From Tissierellia bacterium (GTDB taxonomy: Bacteria > Bacillota > Clostridia > Peptostreptococcales > Acidaminobacteraceae), in assembly GCA_012520095.1 (NCBI GenBank), contig JAAYOV010000105.1, positions 1 to 64,000 on the forward strand: a stretch of DNA of 64,000 nt, in the 5' to 3' direction. A program made the translations under genes and the position numbers. The notes beneath the pieces are model-generated. The model had not been told where the DNA came from, ran no database searches, and saw only the letters and a program-made list of their open reading frames with translations. Numbering within the stretch: the first letter of the stretch is position 1; each line of letters begins with the position of its first letter. Shown here piece after piece: positions 56,401-64,000 of this stretch.

Positions 56401-56528
56401 TAAAAGATAAAGCGGGGCTGATCTTTCCTCATTTCCAGCGTTGTTCGCAGCAAATCGATTTCTTCCCAATACATGCGCTGTGCATGTTCGGCATCCTTTA
56501 CTGATGAACTGATTAACGGTTGATACAT
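53430..56528 (-). CDS. ileS: Isoleucyl-tRNA synthetase, IleRS2-like, with GxHH signature
   Basis: 1032 residues. The class I first signature, normally HIGH, reads G54-L-H-H57 in PPTANGMPGLHHVVSR. KMSKS is normal (KMSKSRGN). The WDTHGLPVE block, the editing domain (VWTTTPWTLASNVLL, GTGIVHTAPAFGEEDY) and a long C-terminal extension fit the eukaryote-like IleRS2 type rather than IleRS1. IleRS2 enzymes resist mupirocin, and a GxHH exchange of the first and third signature residues is known to give extreme resistance (established knowledge). Expression is controlled by an isoleucine T-box upstream. It is the only ileS in the window, so it may be the housekeeping enzyme. Confidence 0.95.
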   Translation of the reverse strand: MYQPLISSSVKDAEHAQRMYWEEIDLLRTTLEMRKDQPRFIFYEGPPTANGMPGLHHVVSRNLKDSICRYWNLKGYLVPRKGGWDTHGLPVEIEVERKLGFTHKQQIEDYGIEAFNNLCRKSVFEYESAWRELSERMAYLLDMDDPYITLEDKYIESCWWILKQFHERGYMYKGFKILPYCSRCGTGLASHEVAQGYKDIKQETVTVAFKRKDREEYFLVWTTTPWTLASNVLLTVHPEVTYVRVRQGEHVFILAKNLVHQVMGDEVEILDEFLGKELEYVEYEQLMPFIEVDKKAFFVTLADYVTTEDGTGIVHTAPAFGEEDYQTGQNYNAPVLQPVDLEGKYTQTPWKGMFVMDADEHIVEWLRENGKLYKKQRMDHNYPHCWRCDTPLLYYANPSWYIKMSALRDQLVENNNTVNWYPAHVGEKRFGNWLENIKDWAISRDRYWGTPLNVWVCECGHEESIGSRKELVERSIDPIDENIELHRPYVDRVEIECPKCKGRMKREDYVVDVWFDSGAMPFAQMHYPFEHKDDFDLYYPADYICEGIDQTRGWFYSLMAISTFIGGRAPYKNVLVNDHLLDKDGKKMSKSRGNTLDPIQLFDEVGADTVRWYLSYVSPAWMTTKFDPDGLREVQSKFFGTLKNAYHLLTLYANNDGIHVEELEVDSQDYSMLDRWILLRLSQTIDAVAAAYEEYDVTKVTHALQDFLNEDFSNWYIRRSRRRYWKEGLDGDKKAAYVVTAKVLKDVCLMASPIAPFITEEIYRNLTGEMSVHLGFFPKSDAAWQDAQLEEKMDLARKIVFLGRASREQVGIKVRQPLSRVLVDEQLREKLKDVESIILEELNVKQMEYVEKPSEYVRFLLKPNFRILGPRLGKNMGVFQKALRDAQVDELAMKLRNGEEVMFTYEGGDILLSNELVEISVEAREHFTVEVQGNLFVILDIDISNELKAEGYAREFVSRLQQQRKNNGYHVADRIRVEYCSTPEFEAAVEAHRDFIMNEVLAEEMLCTEISGEEYVLNGQPTRIRLTNLSAK

Positions 56529-56546
56529 ATATTATTTCCTCCTGAC

Positions 56547-56745
56547 AAAATAAAAGGCCCGGCATAGGGGCGCCTAATACGCGGTACCACCCTATTTGCC
56601 TGAGGCCACTTTCCCTGTTAACGCGGGGTTTTGCGTCGGTTTTACCGATTCAACATGCAGTGATAATGCAAAAAGACTTCTTGCTGCCTCTCACCCGGGT
56701 TGACAGCTCTCTGCAAAGAAGGATCTCGTTGATCGTGTCTGCAAG
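56547..56745 (-). promoter_or_regulatory. Isoleucine T-box riboswitch
   Basis: The T-box core AGGGTGGTACCGCG is at 56593-56580, then a terminator (AGGCGCCC.../GGGCCT, 56575-56555) and TTTTATTTT. Stem I holds CAGAGAGC, GGGTGAGAG and the specifier ATC (Ile) at 56664-56662 within TTATCACTGC. It starts at the end of yggT; a separate promoter is not clear, so read-through from yggT or a promoter inside it is possible. Confidence 0.88.
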
Positions 56746-56749
56746 TGTT

Positions 56750-57016
56750 TTAAAAAAGCGACATACGAAGCACATACTTCAAAAGTTCAACCACAAGATA
56801 CGAGCCAAGCACGGAGAAGTCGAACATGCCGCCTTGCATCAAGGGAGCAAGCATACTTCTCACCGGACCCACTATCGGCTCAGTGATCGTGATGATAAAT
56901 TGGTACAATGGACTGCCGGGATTTCTCATAAAAATCCAAGAGCTGATCGCCCGCACGACGAGGAGCCACTGGAGTAAGTCGAGAAACCTGAACAGGTAAA
57001 TGCCGAAACGTATCAT
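56750..57016 (-). CDS. YggT family membrane protein
   Basis: 88 residues with two membrane helices. The family pattern is the pair of FLDLLQWLLVVRAISSWIF and PLYQFIITITEPIVGPVRSMLAPLMQGG segments. YggT proteins sit next to sepF in Bacillota and are thought to act in division or osmotic response; the role is not established. The start overlaps the sepF stop (ATGA). Confidence 0.88.
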   Translation of the reverse strand: MIRFGIYLFRFLDLLQWLLVVRAISSWIFMRNPGSPLYQFIITITEPIVGPVRSMLAPLMQGGMFDFSVLGSYLVVELLKYVLRMSLF

Positions 57017-57546
57017 AAAATTCCCGGAAGCTCCTCTTTAACAATAGGAGCTCGCTGGGCATTGCTGTGGACATCGACTCCATGAGGCACGATGATGTAT
57101 ATGGCGTTGGCTATTTTGCTGATATCTGCATCCAGTGCATAGGCGGCGCCTTCACATATATTGATTATTTTCGCACTGACATAGTCTTCCGTCTCCTCAA
57201 AATTGAGAATGACAGGGCGACCAAGCTTAATATCGTCGATGATCGAAGTGCTCTCTCGATGGTCTATCGGCGCATACTTGCAGATAATCATCTTCGCGTC
57301 GGATGCGGAGTATTCGGGGGCAAAGGAGCGTTGCTGCGCCTGTGTATTATAAGCTCTTTCACGTTCAGAACGTTCCGGATAGCTTCGCGCAGGCTGACGT
57401 CGTTCTCTTCTCTCCGAGGGGACATATTCTGATTCGGGTTGGGCTCTTCTTTCGCCTCTTGTGTCTCTTCTAGGCTCTTCACTCGCTTCATTTTCTTCTT
57501 CCTCAAGACCGAAGAAAAATTTCACTTTGTCGCCAAAACTGTTCAT
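57013..57546 (-). CDS. sepF: Cell division protein SepF
   Basis: 177 residues. An N-terminal amphipathic helix for membrane binding (NSFGDKVKFFFGL), a disordered Arg/Glu-rich linker of about 65 residues, and the C-terminal FtsZ-binding domain KMIICKYAPIDHRESTSIIDDIKLGRPVILNFE. SepF anchors and aligns FtsZ filaments; ftsZ itself lies at 63447-64000. AGGAGG precedes the ATG. Confidence 0.93.
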   Translation of the reverse strand: MNSFGDKVKFFFGLEEEENEASEEPRRDTRGERRAQPESEYVPSERRERRQPARSYPERSERERAYNTQAQQRSFAPEYSASDAKMIICKYAPIDHRESTSIIDDIKLGRPVILNFEETEDYVSAKIINICEGAAYALDADISKIANAIYIIVPHGVDVHSNAQRAPIVKEELPGIL

Positions 57547-57554
57547 CCTGCCTC

Positions 57555-58217
57555 CTATTCAAAAATCCGACTTCCAATTCGGACCATATTGCTTCCTGAT
57601 TCCAAGGCCTCGCGATAGTCTCCGCTCATTCCCATGGATAAGATACTTATTCGGGAATTATTATATAGAGTTTTACGGTAGTAGTCAAAAATTAATTTTG
57701 CGTGTGAAAAAAGCGCGCGCAACTGTGCAGGCTCTTCATCAAACGGCGCCATCATCATAAAACCGCGGACGTCCAGATGCGCAAGTTCCTCGAATTCGCG
57801 CATAGCCTCTTTAATTTCTTCTTCATAAAAACCAAATTTGTTCTCTTCTCTTGCCAGATTGATCTGCACCAGAACTTGCTGACGCTTGCCTATCCGCTCC
57901 GCCTGCTTATCAATTTCATAAGCTAAACGAATCGAGTCGAGAGAGTGAATGAGATGTGCGATGGGAACCACTTGTCGAACTTTGTTACGCTGAAGATGAC
58001 CTATAAAGTGAATGCGCATATCCTTCGGAATGTCGGAAACTTTTTCCAGCAACTCTTGGACTCTATTTTCTCCTATGTCCATCACCCCGTATCGGTGGAG
58101 TTCTCGGATCATCTGCGTGGAGCGATTCTTCGTCACCGCCACCAGAGTTGCTTCTACACCCGTTCGCTCTTTCACCTCAAGAATATCTTGGCGAATCAAA
58201 TCGATCTGTTCTTTCAT
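57555..58217 (-). CDS. YggS family PLP-binding protein
   Basis: 220 residues, a TIM-barrel PLP protein (PLPBP). Lys of ATLVAVTKNRS binds PLP; GENRVQELLEK and HFIGHLQRNKVRQV follow, and SMGMSGDYREALESGSNMVRIGSRIF is the C-terminal phosphate-binding loop. These proteins keep vitamin B6 and amino acid pools in balance; no enzymatic reaction is known. In the cluster sepF-yggT-yggS common in Bacillota. Confidence 0.93.
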   Translation of the reverse strand: MKEQIDLIRQDILEVKERTGVEATLVAVTKNRSTQMIRELHRYGVMDIGENRVQELLEKVSDIPKDMRIHFIGHLQRNKVRQVVPIAHLIHSLDSIRLAYEIDKQAERIGKRQQVLVQINLAREENKFGFYEEEIKEAMREFEELAHLDVRGFMMMAPFDEEPAQLRALFSHAKLIFDYYRKTLYNNSRISILSMGMSGDYREALESGSNMVRIGSRIFE

Positions 58218-59365
58218 CGGCCCCCCTCCCGAATTTCATCATAGAGACTGACCGTTTCTGTAGGTTCCGTATCGTCTCCAGAGTAAAAATAATCACTGTA
58301 AATAACTGCTTCATCTCCGCTGATGCCTTTAATCCGGATCGGAACAAAGGAAAAGTCGTCTTCTGAATGCATGACATATACTCCCTGTCTTCCTCCTTCT
58401 GCAACGATGCTGTTCGTCTTAATGACAAGTCCGGAAAAGCGCCTGGGAATGACGCGAATTTTCACCTCCCTCATGTCCTGATCACCTTCAAATGTCTCCA
58501 AAAAGCGTAGGACAACCCCCGACTGCTCATCCGTCTCAAAGATTTCTTCGACGACAGGTCTTAGGGAGATGTCATTGATCACTGCATCTATGCGCTCACC
58601 TTCAAGATCTCGAAAATATTCAAATTCTTCCGGCTCGAGCACAAGTACGACAAAACTCGCTCTGTTATCGATCATTCGAAACAGTCCTTCGCCTTCGGCG
58701 ACTTCCGTTTTCAACTCTCCTTCCTCTATTTTGCCGAGTTTGTCATAGCGTAAAATCAATCGGTTTTCAAAGGCAAAGAGAGGGTCGGAAGGCGATACGC
58801 GAAGCCCGACAACGCCTGCTATTGGCGATCGGATCACATAGCGCTTGTCGACAATTTCTCCCGTCACCGTCTGAGGCTGCAGTGACAGGCGAGGTTCCAA
58901 ATATGAATTTTCTATGACATAAAGATGATCTAAACTCTTCTGTACCCCGTCGATTTCTTCAAATTTATTCTCACGGACCAAATAGGATAACTCATCTTCA
59001 AGGGCGCGGATGCGGGCTTTGAGCACATCTAAATCTATGAGAAGCTGGGAAAGATTATCTTCATATTTCGAGACGCCCTTTTGCGGCGGAGTAATGCTCG
59101 TATCGATTCGCACAATCGGCGTGCCCTTGGCAACGCGCGTATTGTCATCGACCAGGAATTCGACTCTCCCGCCTCTGTTCGACGCTACGACGATTTCGCG
59201 GCGTATCAGAATCCCTTCTGCATCAAAGGCCACCTCTAAAGTGCCCAATCGCGCAGGATATGTTGTAGAGGCTCCGGAAAATATACCGGTAATATTAATC
59301 AGCACAATCACTAGGAAAAACGCCAGTGCCAGCAGGAACAGGCGCGCTAACCATTTTCGTTTCAT
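58214..59365 (-). CDS. HlyD-like membrane fusion/adaptor protein
   Basis: 383 residues. One N-terminal membrane helix (LFLLALAFFLVIVLINITG), a lipoyl/barrel region VAFDAEGILIRREIVVASNRGGRVEFLVDDNTRVAKGTPI, a helical hairpin (DNLSQLLIDLDVLKARIRALEDELSYLVRENKF), then YVIRSPIAGVVGLRVSP and a beta-rich C-terminal part. Adaptor proteins of this type join exporters, but no ABC or RND exporter is adjacent; in Bacillota such genes are often found next to yggS/sepF with unknown function. ATGA overlap with gpsA. Confidence 0.8.
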   Translation of the reverse strand: MKRKWLARLFLLALAFFLVIVLINITGIFSGASTTYPARLGTLEVAFDAEGILIRREIVVASNRGGRVEFLVDDNTRVAKGTPIVRIDTSITPPQKGVSKYEDNLSQLLIDLDVLKARIRALEDELSYLVRENKFEEIDGVQKSLDHLYVIENSYLEPRLSLQPQTVTGEIVDKRYVIRSPIAGVVGLRVSPSDPLFAFENRLILRYDKLGKIEEGELKTEVAEGEGLFRMIDNRASFVVLVLEPEEFEYFRDLEGERIDAVINDISLRPVVEEIFETDEQSGVVLRFLETFEGDQDMREVKIRVIPRRFSGLVIKTNSIVAEGGRQGVYVMHSEDDFSFVPIRIKGISGDEAVIYSDYFYSGDDTEPTETVSLYDEIREGGR

Positions 59366-60354
59366 ACCTGTATTTCTTCTTTCATTTCTCTTCGCATCAA
59401 TTTTTCAACAGTATCTTCTACACTGCCGCTTCCATCCAAAATATCTCGAAGCACTTGACAAATGGGCATTTCAATTCCGAGTTTTTCAGAAAGCGCCAGC
59501 GTACTCTCCAGCGTGGGAACGCTTTCAACGACCATGCCGATGCGTTTAATCGCTTCTTCGGGAGCAATTCCACGTCCGATAAGCTCACCGCACCTGCGAT
59601 TTCTCGAGTGTTTCGATGTGCACGTGACGATGAGGTCGCCCATTCCACTGAGCCCTAAAAAGGTCGAGAGTTTCGCACCCAACGCCAGTCCCAAACGTAG
59701 AATTTCCGCCATTCCACGAGTCATCAGCGCCGCTTTCGTATTGTCTGCATATCCATATCCGTCGCTAATCCCCACCGCCAGGGCAATCACATTCTTTAAA
59801 GCTCCCCCTAATTCAACGCCCGAAAGATCGTCTGACGTATAGATGCGAAGCGTATTGTCATTTAAGCATTCCTGGACTATTTTGGACGTTTCGGGGCAGG
59901 AAGAGGCAGCTACTACAGTGGTTGGAAGATCTGTGGCCACTTCCTCTGCATGTGAAGGGCCACTGAGAGCCGTATAACGAAGGCCCGGGAGAAACTCTTC
60001 GTAGACTTCATGCATCAATTTATGAGTTCCCACTTCAATACCTTTAGACAGGCTGACGACCATTTTCCCTTTGAGCTTTGAAGCATGGGTGTCCAAAAAA
60101 GAGCGTACGTTCTGAGCTCCAATCGCCATAATCACCATCTCAGCGTCGTTAAGCGCATCTTCCGTTATATCTGAAAAGCGGATGCTCCGAGGCAGGATAA
60201 TGTCGGGAAGATACTGCGAATTGATGTGAGTGTCGCGAATCTCTTCCAACACTTCCCGCCGACGAGCGTAGAGGGTCACATCATGGCCGAGATGAGCGCA
60301 ATGACGCGCCATGGCCGTTCCCCAACTTCCCGCGCCGACAATCGTTATCTTCAT
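59362..60354 (-). CDS. gpsA: Glycerol-3-phosphate dehydrogenase [NAD(P)+]
   Basis: 330 residues. The NAD motif VGAGSWGTAMARH, SLSKGIEVGTHKLM, LSGPSHAEEVATDLPTTVV, ELGGALKNVIALAVGISDGYGYADNTKAALMTRG with the catalytic Lys, and GLSGMGDLIVTCTSKHSRNRRCG. It makes glycerol-3-phosphate for phospholipids. The ATG (second of GTG-ATG) has GGGAG at the correct distance and overlaps the der stop. Confidence 0.95.
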   Translation of the reverse strand: MKITIVGAGSWGTAMARHCAHLGHDVTLYARRREVLEEIRDTHINSQYLPDIILPRSIRFSDITEDALNDAEMVIMAIGAQNVRSFLDTHASKLKGKMVVSLSKGIEVGTHKLMHEVYEEFLPGLRYTALSGPSHAEEVATDLPTTVVAASSCPETSKIVQECLNDNTLRIYTSDDLSGVELGGALKNVIALAVGISDGYGYADNTKAALMTRGMAEILRLGLALGAKLSTFLGLSGMGDLIVTCTSKHSRNRRCGELIGRGIAPEEAIKRIGMVVESVPTLESTLALSEKLGIEMPICQVLRDILDGSGSVEDTVEKLMRREMKEEIQV

Positions 60355-61667
60355 CACTTCTCCCTTTCTTTCAGCACAAAATGCATCGGTGTGCCTTCAA
60401 AATCAAAGCTCTCGCGTATCTTGTTTTCCAAATAGCGCTGATAAGAAAAGTGCATTCGCTTGCGCGAATTGACAAACAGCACAAAGGTAGGCGGAGCAAC
60501 ACTAGACTGAGTAATGTAATATATTTTAAGACTCTTTCCCTTATCAGAAGGTAACTCGTGCATGAGAACGGCTTCCTGAAGAAGATCGTTCAGCACTCCG
60601 GTCGGAATGCGCCGCATTCGGTTTTCCTGAATCCTGTCGATCATCGGCAGCAGTCTATGCACTCGTTCTTTTTCAAGCACGGAAATCATCTCAACAGTGG
60701 CGTATTTCAAAAACGGGAATTCTCTTCGAAAATTCATCTGCCAAGTCTTATACGTCTTGTGATCCTTTTCTATCAGATCCCATTTGTTGACAAGCACCAA
60801 GATCCCTTTTCCGGCATCATGGGCGTGACCGATAATCTTTTTGTCCTGCTCGGTAAAGCCAATTTCCGCATCGACAACGAGGATGGCAATATCGGCGCGG
60901 TCGATCGCATAAAAGCTCCGCAGCACCGCATAGTGCTCAATGGCTCCTTCAAGCTGCTTTTTTCTCCTAATACCGGCCGTGTCAATAAATTTATACACTT
61001 TTCCACCGGCTCTGAGTGTCGTATCGACAGCCTCTCGGGTCGTTCCTGCAATCGGTGAAACGATCAGGCGCTCCTCTCCTAAAATCAGATTGATCAGAGA
61101 ACTTTTCCCGACATTTGGCCTTCCGACAACCGCCACGCTAATGCTCTCCTCTTCTTCAAACTCCAAATTCTGTGGAGGAAAATGAGAGATGATCTCATCA
61201 AGTAGATCGCCAATATTCAGGGCATTGACAGAGCTGATCCCGATAAGATTGAAACCCAGAGAATAAAAATCATATATATTTTGTTCTTGAGAAAGCGAGT
61301 CGATCTGATTGACGACCAAAATAATCGGCTTCTTGCTGACGCGCAGGAGCATAGCAACCTCTTCATCCATTGGACTGACTCCCTCTCTGCCATTGACCAT
61401 GAAGAGAATCACATCCGCCAGATCTGCCGCAATCAACGCCTGTTCGCGTATGCGCGCCTGAAAATGATCATCGCTTCTCGGGTCCAATCCGCCGGTGTCG
61501 ATCAGCGTAAACTCTCTGCCCAACCAATTGGCGTCGGCGTATATTCTATCACGCGTTACTCCCGGCGTCTCTTGTTCGATAGATATACGCTCTCCAACGA
61601 CTCTGTTAAAAAATGTGCTCTTTCCCACATTGGGGCGCCCGACTATGGCGACAACGGGTTTAGACAT
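60354..61667 (-). CDS. der: Ribosome biogenesis GTPase Der
   Basis: 437 residues, two tandem GTPase domains: first GRPNVGKSTFFNRVVG, DTGG, NQID; second GRPNVGKSSLINLILG, DTAGIRRK, NKWDL; then a KH-like C-terminal domain. Der is needed for 50S assembly. Start by AAAGGAG. The upstream radical-SAM gene overlaps its first 25 bases. Confidence 0.97.
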   Translation of the reverse strand: MSKPVVAIVGRPNVGKSTFFNRVVGERISIEQETPGVTRDRIYADANWLGREFTLIDTGGLDPRSDDHFQARIREQALIAADLADVILFMVNGREGVSPMDEEVAMLLRVSKKPIILVVNQIDSLSQEQNIYDFYSLGFNLIGISSVNALNIGDLLDEIISHFPPQNLEFEEEESISVAVVGRPNVGKSSLINLILGEERLIVSPIAGTTREAVDTTLRAGGKVYKFIDTAGIRRKKQLEGAIEHYAVLRSFYAIDRADIAILVVDAEIGFTEQDKKIIGHAHDAGKGILVLVNKWDLIEKDHKTYKTWQMNFRREFPFLKYATVEMISVLEKERVHRLLPMIDRIQENRMRRIPTGVLNDLLQEAVLMHELPSDKGKSLKIYYITQSSVAPPTFVLFVNSRKRMHFSYQRYLENKIRESFDFEGTPMHFVLKEREK

Positions 61668-62956
61668 CTTTTCTCCTTTAATAATGACAACAGAGCATCG
61701 GCATGAGGCTCAACAAACCTTACATGCCGATAGACTTTTGCAAAGTCCTCCGCTTTTTTCCCATCGAGAGTTATTCCATCTATATTATACATGGCGCGGC
61801 TTAATATCAGCGTTCTATTTTCATCTTCTTGTATTTGAGAAACAATATCGCTGTAACTGAGCAATGCGCTGACATTGACCCCGCCTCCTAAAAGTCGGTT
61901 TTCTACCGCCACGATTTCCAGCTTAACCCGGCTGCTCCCTTCTATCTCTTGTGCCAGTTTTGCAAATATAGGGGCAAATGCCGTTCCCGTCGCAATGACG
62001 TATTGTCCGCAGGCATCGGACGGAAAGTCCTTAAGAAGCTCTCGCATCTCATGGACAAAACGGCGAATCATCCCGATCCCGTCTTCATAGTGGAGATATC
62101 CTTCGTAATGGGCATGTTCCGGAATCTTTCTATCTGCCAAGAGATAAAACTCATCGGCCAAAAAAACGAAGGAGGTCCCTCTTTCTTCTAAATATTTATT
62201 TTGAAGCGGTTCAACCGAATCGATCACCTCCGACGCATCTGCCTTTGACAGAGGCGAAATGTCACTGAGGCCCTCCCTGTGAGCGGTAAGCCCGACCGGC
62301 ACGACGGCAACAGAAAGAAAATTTTCCCCCAGCGCATACAGACCCTCAATGGTGCGCAAGAGATCCTCTCCATCATTGTACCCGGGAACCAAGACAATCT
62401 GTCCGTTCAAAGACACGCCGGCGTTGACCAGAAAAGAGAGTTGCTCATGGATCTGTGCGCTTTTTGGGTTCTTCATCAGACGCATACGAATCTGCGGATC
62501 AAGCGAATGAACCGAGACATTGATCGGATGAATTCCATATTCTACAATTCTTTCGAGTTGGGCATCGGTAACATTGGTAAGCGTCACAAAATTCCCTTGT
62601 AAAAAAGAGAGCCGTGTATCGTCGTCTTTAAAGTACAAGGAAGATCTAAGCCCTTTCGGAAGTTGATCGACAAAGCAGAAGACACACGCGTTGGCACAGT
62701 GTCCGGGTTCATCCATAAGTCCGCTTTCAAAAATAAACCCCAGATCTTCATCGGGATCTTTTTCTACATCAAAGAGGATCACTTCTCCCGAAGGATCCTC
62801 AATTTCTACTTCCAGATTGTCATCACTGCTCATAAAGAGATAATCGAGAGAGTCCGTGATCGTTCTTCCATTGATTCGCAGAAGCCGAGAGCCCGGAACG
62901 ACATTCATCTCTTCTGCAATGCTTCCGGGTTCAACTCCGCAGATGCAAACGCTCAA
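61643..62956 (-). CDS. DUF512 radical-SAM/PDZ protein
   Basis: 437 residues. An N-terminal PDZ-like part (EEMNVVPGSRLLRINGRTI), then the radical-SAM cluster motif Cys87, Cys91, Cys94 (CANACVFC), the block TRLSFLQGNFVTLTNVTDAQLERIVEYGIHPINVSVHSLDP, and the DUF512 C-terminal domain. Found next to der in many clostridia; the reaction is not known. The start is TTG, overlapping the nrdR stop. Confidence 0.9.
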   Translation of the reverse strand: MSVCICGVEPGSIAEEMNVVPGSRLLRINGRTITDSLDYLFMSSDDNLEVEIEDPSGEVILFDVEKDPDEDLGFIFESGLMDEPGHCANACVFCFVDQLPKGLRSSLYFKDDDTRLSFLQGNFVTLTNVTDAQLERIVEYGIHPINVSVHSLDPQIRMRLMKNPKSAQIHEQLSFLVNAGVSLNGQIVLVPGYNDGEDLLRTIEGLYALGENFLSVAVVPVGLTAHREGLSDISPLSKADASEVIDSVEPLQNKYLEERGTSFVFLADEFYLLADRKIPEHAHYEGYLHYEDGIGMIRRFVHEMRELLKDFPSDACGQYVIATGTAFAPIFAKLAQEIEGSSRVKLEIVAVENRLLGGGVNVSALLSYSDIVSQIQEDENRTLILSRAMYNIDGITLDGKKAEDFAKVYRHVRFVEPHADALLSLLKEKRCLNPLSP

Positions 62957-63411
62957 TTCTTCTCACGCTTTAACTCTTCGAGCTCAGCCTGAAAGCTCTC
63001 GATGTCCTTAAAAGACTTATATACCGAGGCGAAGCGGACATAGGCGACTTCATCGAGTTCTTTGAGTTCTTCCATTACAAATTGTCCAATAAGTTGCGAG
63101 CTGACCTCTTTATTCAGGAGATTCGCCGCCTTTTGCTCAATGCGTTGGGCGACGGACTCGATCTGTTGCATGCTGATCGGCCTTTTCTCACATGCCCGAA
63201 CGATCCCTCCGATGAGTTTCGAACGAGAAAAGACTTCACGAGTATCATCTTTTTTGATGATGACAAGGTTAATATCCTCAATGCGCTCATAAGTTGTAAA
63301 GCGGCGCCCACAATCGAGGCATTCGCGTCGACGTCTGATAAAACTCTTGTCTTCTCCTGAGCGCGAATCGGTCACCTTAGACTCAGGAGCATTGCAGTAA
63401 GGGCATCTCAT
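62953..63411 (-). CDS. nrdR: Transcriptional repressor NrdR
   Basis: 152 residues. N-terminal zinc ribbon MRCPYCNAPESKV...CLDCGRRFTTYERI, then the ATP-cone domain VIIKKDDTREVFSRSKLIGGIVRACEKRPI. NrdR binds NrdR boxes of ribonucleotide reductase operons according to ATP/dATP. No nrd genes are in the window. RBS GGGAG, 3 bases before the ATG. Confidence 0.96.
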   Translation of the reverse strand: MRCPYCNAPESKVTDSRSGEDKSFIRRRRECLDCGRRFTTYERIEDINLVIIKKDDTREVFSRSKLIGGIVRACEKRPISMQQIESVAQRIEQKAANLLNKEVSSQLIGQFVMEELKELDEVAYVRFASVYKSFKDIESFQAELEELKREKN

Positions 63412-63422
63412 ATCTCTCCCTC

Positions 63423-63448
63423 CAAAAAAGAAAGACCTTTACAGGTCT
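63423..63448 (-). terminator. Terminator of ftsZ
   Basis: Perfect AGACCT/AGGTCT stem with a 4-base loop, then TTTCTTTTTT on the minus strand. It overlaps the last base or two of ftsZ and lies just before the nrdR ribosome binding site. Confidence 0.75.
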
Positions 63449-64000
63449 ATCTCCTTTTCAAAAAGTCCGGAAGGTCCGCCTGAGGTGACTCCCCGCCCAG
63501 ATCCCAATTCTCACGTTTGAAATCGGAACGATCCACTTCCATCTCTTGGCGAGTCTGCACCATTTCTCGTTTTATGTCTTTTAAGGAATGATACTGATTT
63601 TCCTGTGAAATCGGACGAGTAAATCGTGGTCTGCGAGCACTCGAAAATCCGGTGGCAATCACCGTAATTTTGATCTCGTCGCTCATATTTTCATTGATCG
63701 ATGTGCCGTAGATGATCTCGGCATCGGGATTAGCAAGTTCGGTAATGAGCTGGAGAGCTTCGGCCGTCTCATGAAGTCCGACAGTAGCATTTCCGGTCAC
63801 ATTGATTAGAAGACCGGTTGCTCCTTCAATTGTCGTCTCAAGAAGAGGACTCGAAGCGGCCTGCCTGGCAGCATCAACTGCGCGCGTTTCGCCTTTTCCG
63901 ACGCCAACGCCCATGTGTGCCATGCCGCGATTTTTCATAATCGTGCTCACGTCCGCAAAGTCCAGAGAAATGAGACCGGGAGCGGTGATGAGATCGGAAA
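63447..64000 (-). CDS. ftsZ: Cell division protein FtsZ, C-terminal part (runs off the window)
   Basis: About 184 residues of the C-terminal part; the 5' end with the GTP-binding G-box lies beyond position 64000. The visible part begins in the segment DLITAPGLISLDFADVSTIM, continues with GMAHMGVGVGKGETRAVDAARQA, the NVTGNATVGLHETAEA block and DAEIIYGTSINENMSDEIKITVIATGF, then a linker and the C-terminal peptide DLPDFLKRR that binds FtsA and SepF. sepF lies 6 kb away. This is an edge truncation. Confidence 0.96.
   Translation of the reverse strand, partial: SDLITAPGLISLDFADVSTIMKNRGMAHMGVGVGKGETRAVDAARQAASSPLLETTIEGATGLLINVTGNATVGLHETAEALQLITELANPDAEIIYGTSINENMSDEIKITVIATGFSSARRPRFTRPISQENQYHSLKDIKREMVQTRQEMEVDRSDFKRENWDLGGESPQADLPDFLKRR

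Overview
The window looks like chromosomal backbone of an anaerobic Gram-positive bacterium of the Bacillota, most likely from the Clostridia/Tissierellia side (inference). The evidence is strong AGGAGG ribosome binding sites with several TTG and GTG starts, TTGACA/TATAAT promoters with 17-bp spacers, two T-box leaders, SepF and PcrA, a PyrR, the infC-rpmI-rplT attenuator, and a complete Rnf ferredoxin:NAD oxidoreductase operon. No phage, insertion sequence, CRISPR array or resistance island is visible. Almost everything is on the minus strand.

Layout, left to right. 1-352 holds no convincing gene. 353-682 is a three-tRNA operon (Pro, His, Arg in transcription order) with its own promoter and terminator. 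679-10689 is one tight minus-strand run: histidine phosphatase, CBS protein, queuosine-precursor transporter, a degenerate sensor-kinase-like membrane protein, pcrA, ligA, an AIR-synthase paralogue, RNase PH, rdgB and a YfcE-like phosphodiesterase. 10794-20551 is the purine operon purL-E-F-M-N-H-D, divergent from a LysR regulator; rpsT follows on the plus strand. 22040-29580 carries proA, proB, holA, comEC, a beta-rich exported protein, rplT, rpmI and infC behind an attenuator. thrS (29707-31635) has a threonine T-box.

32078-40717 is an eight-gene operon: two cytoplasmic class-A-beta-lactamase-fold hydrolases, an NlpC/P60 peptidase and a complete oligopeptide ABC importer. Together they suggest import and internal processing of peptides, possibly cell-wall peptides. 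40808-46254 holds a methyltransferase, a CPBP protease, a Cys-free aspartate-semialdehyde-dehydrogenase-like protein, thyX, hpt, a RAYT-derived DNA-binding protein, an unlisted 41-residue membrane peptide and a DUF4364 protein. 46295-51163 is rnfCDGEAB (transcribed in that order). 51439-58217 holds tRNA-Leu, a small membrane protein, pyrR, rluD, ileS behind an isoleucine T-box, yggT, sepF and yggS. 58214-64000 holds an HlyD-like adaptor, gpsA, der, a DUF512 radical-SAM protein, nrdR and the 3' part of ftsZ, which runs off the window.

The observations most worth following are an IleRS whose HIGH motif reads GLHH (the GxHH signature linked to very high mupirocin resistance), a single-chain PurL whose glutaminase nucleophile Cys is Gly, the peptide-uptake operon with two cytosolic beta-lactamase-fold enzymes, a catalytically dead Asd paralogue, a domesticated RAYT protein, and an infC gene that appears to start at AUA just after an attenuator.
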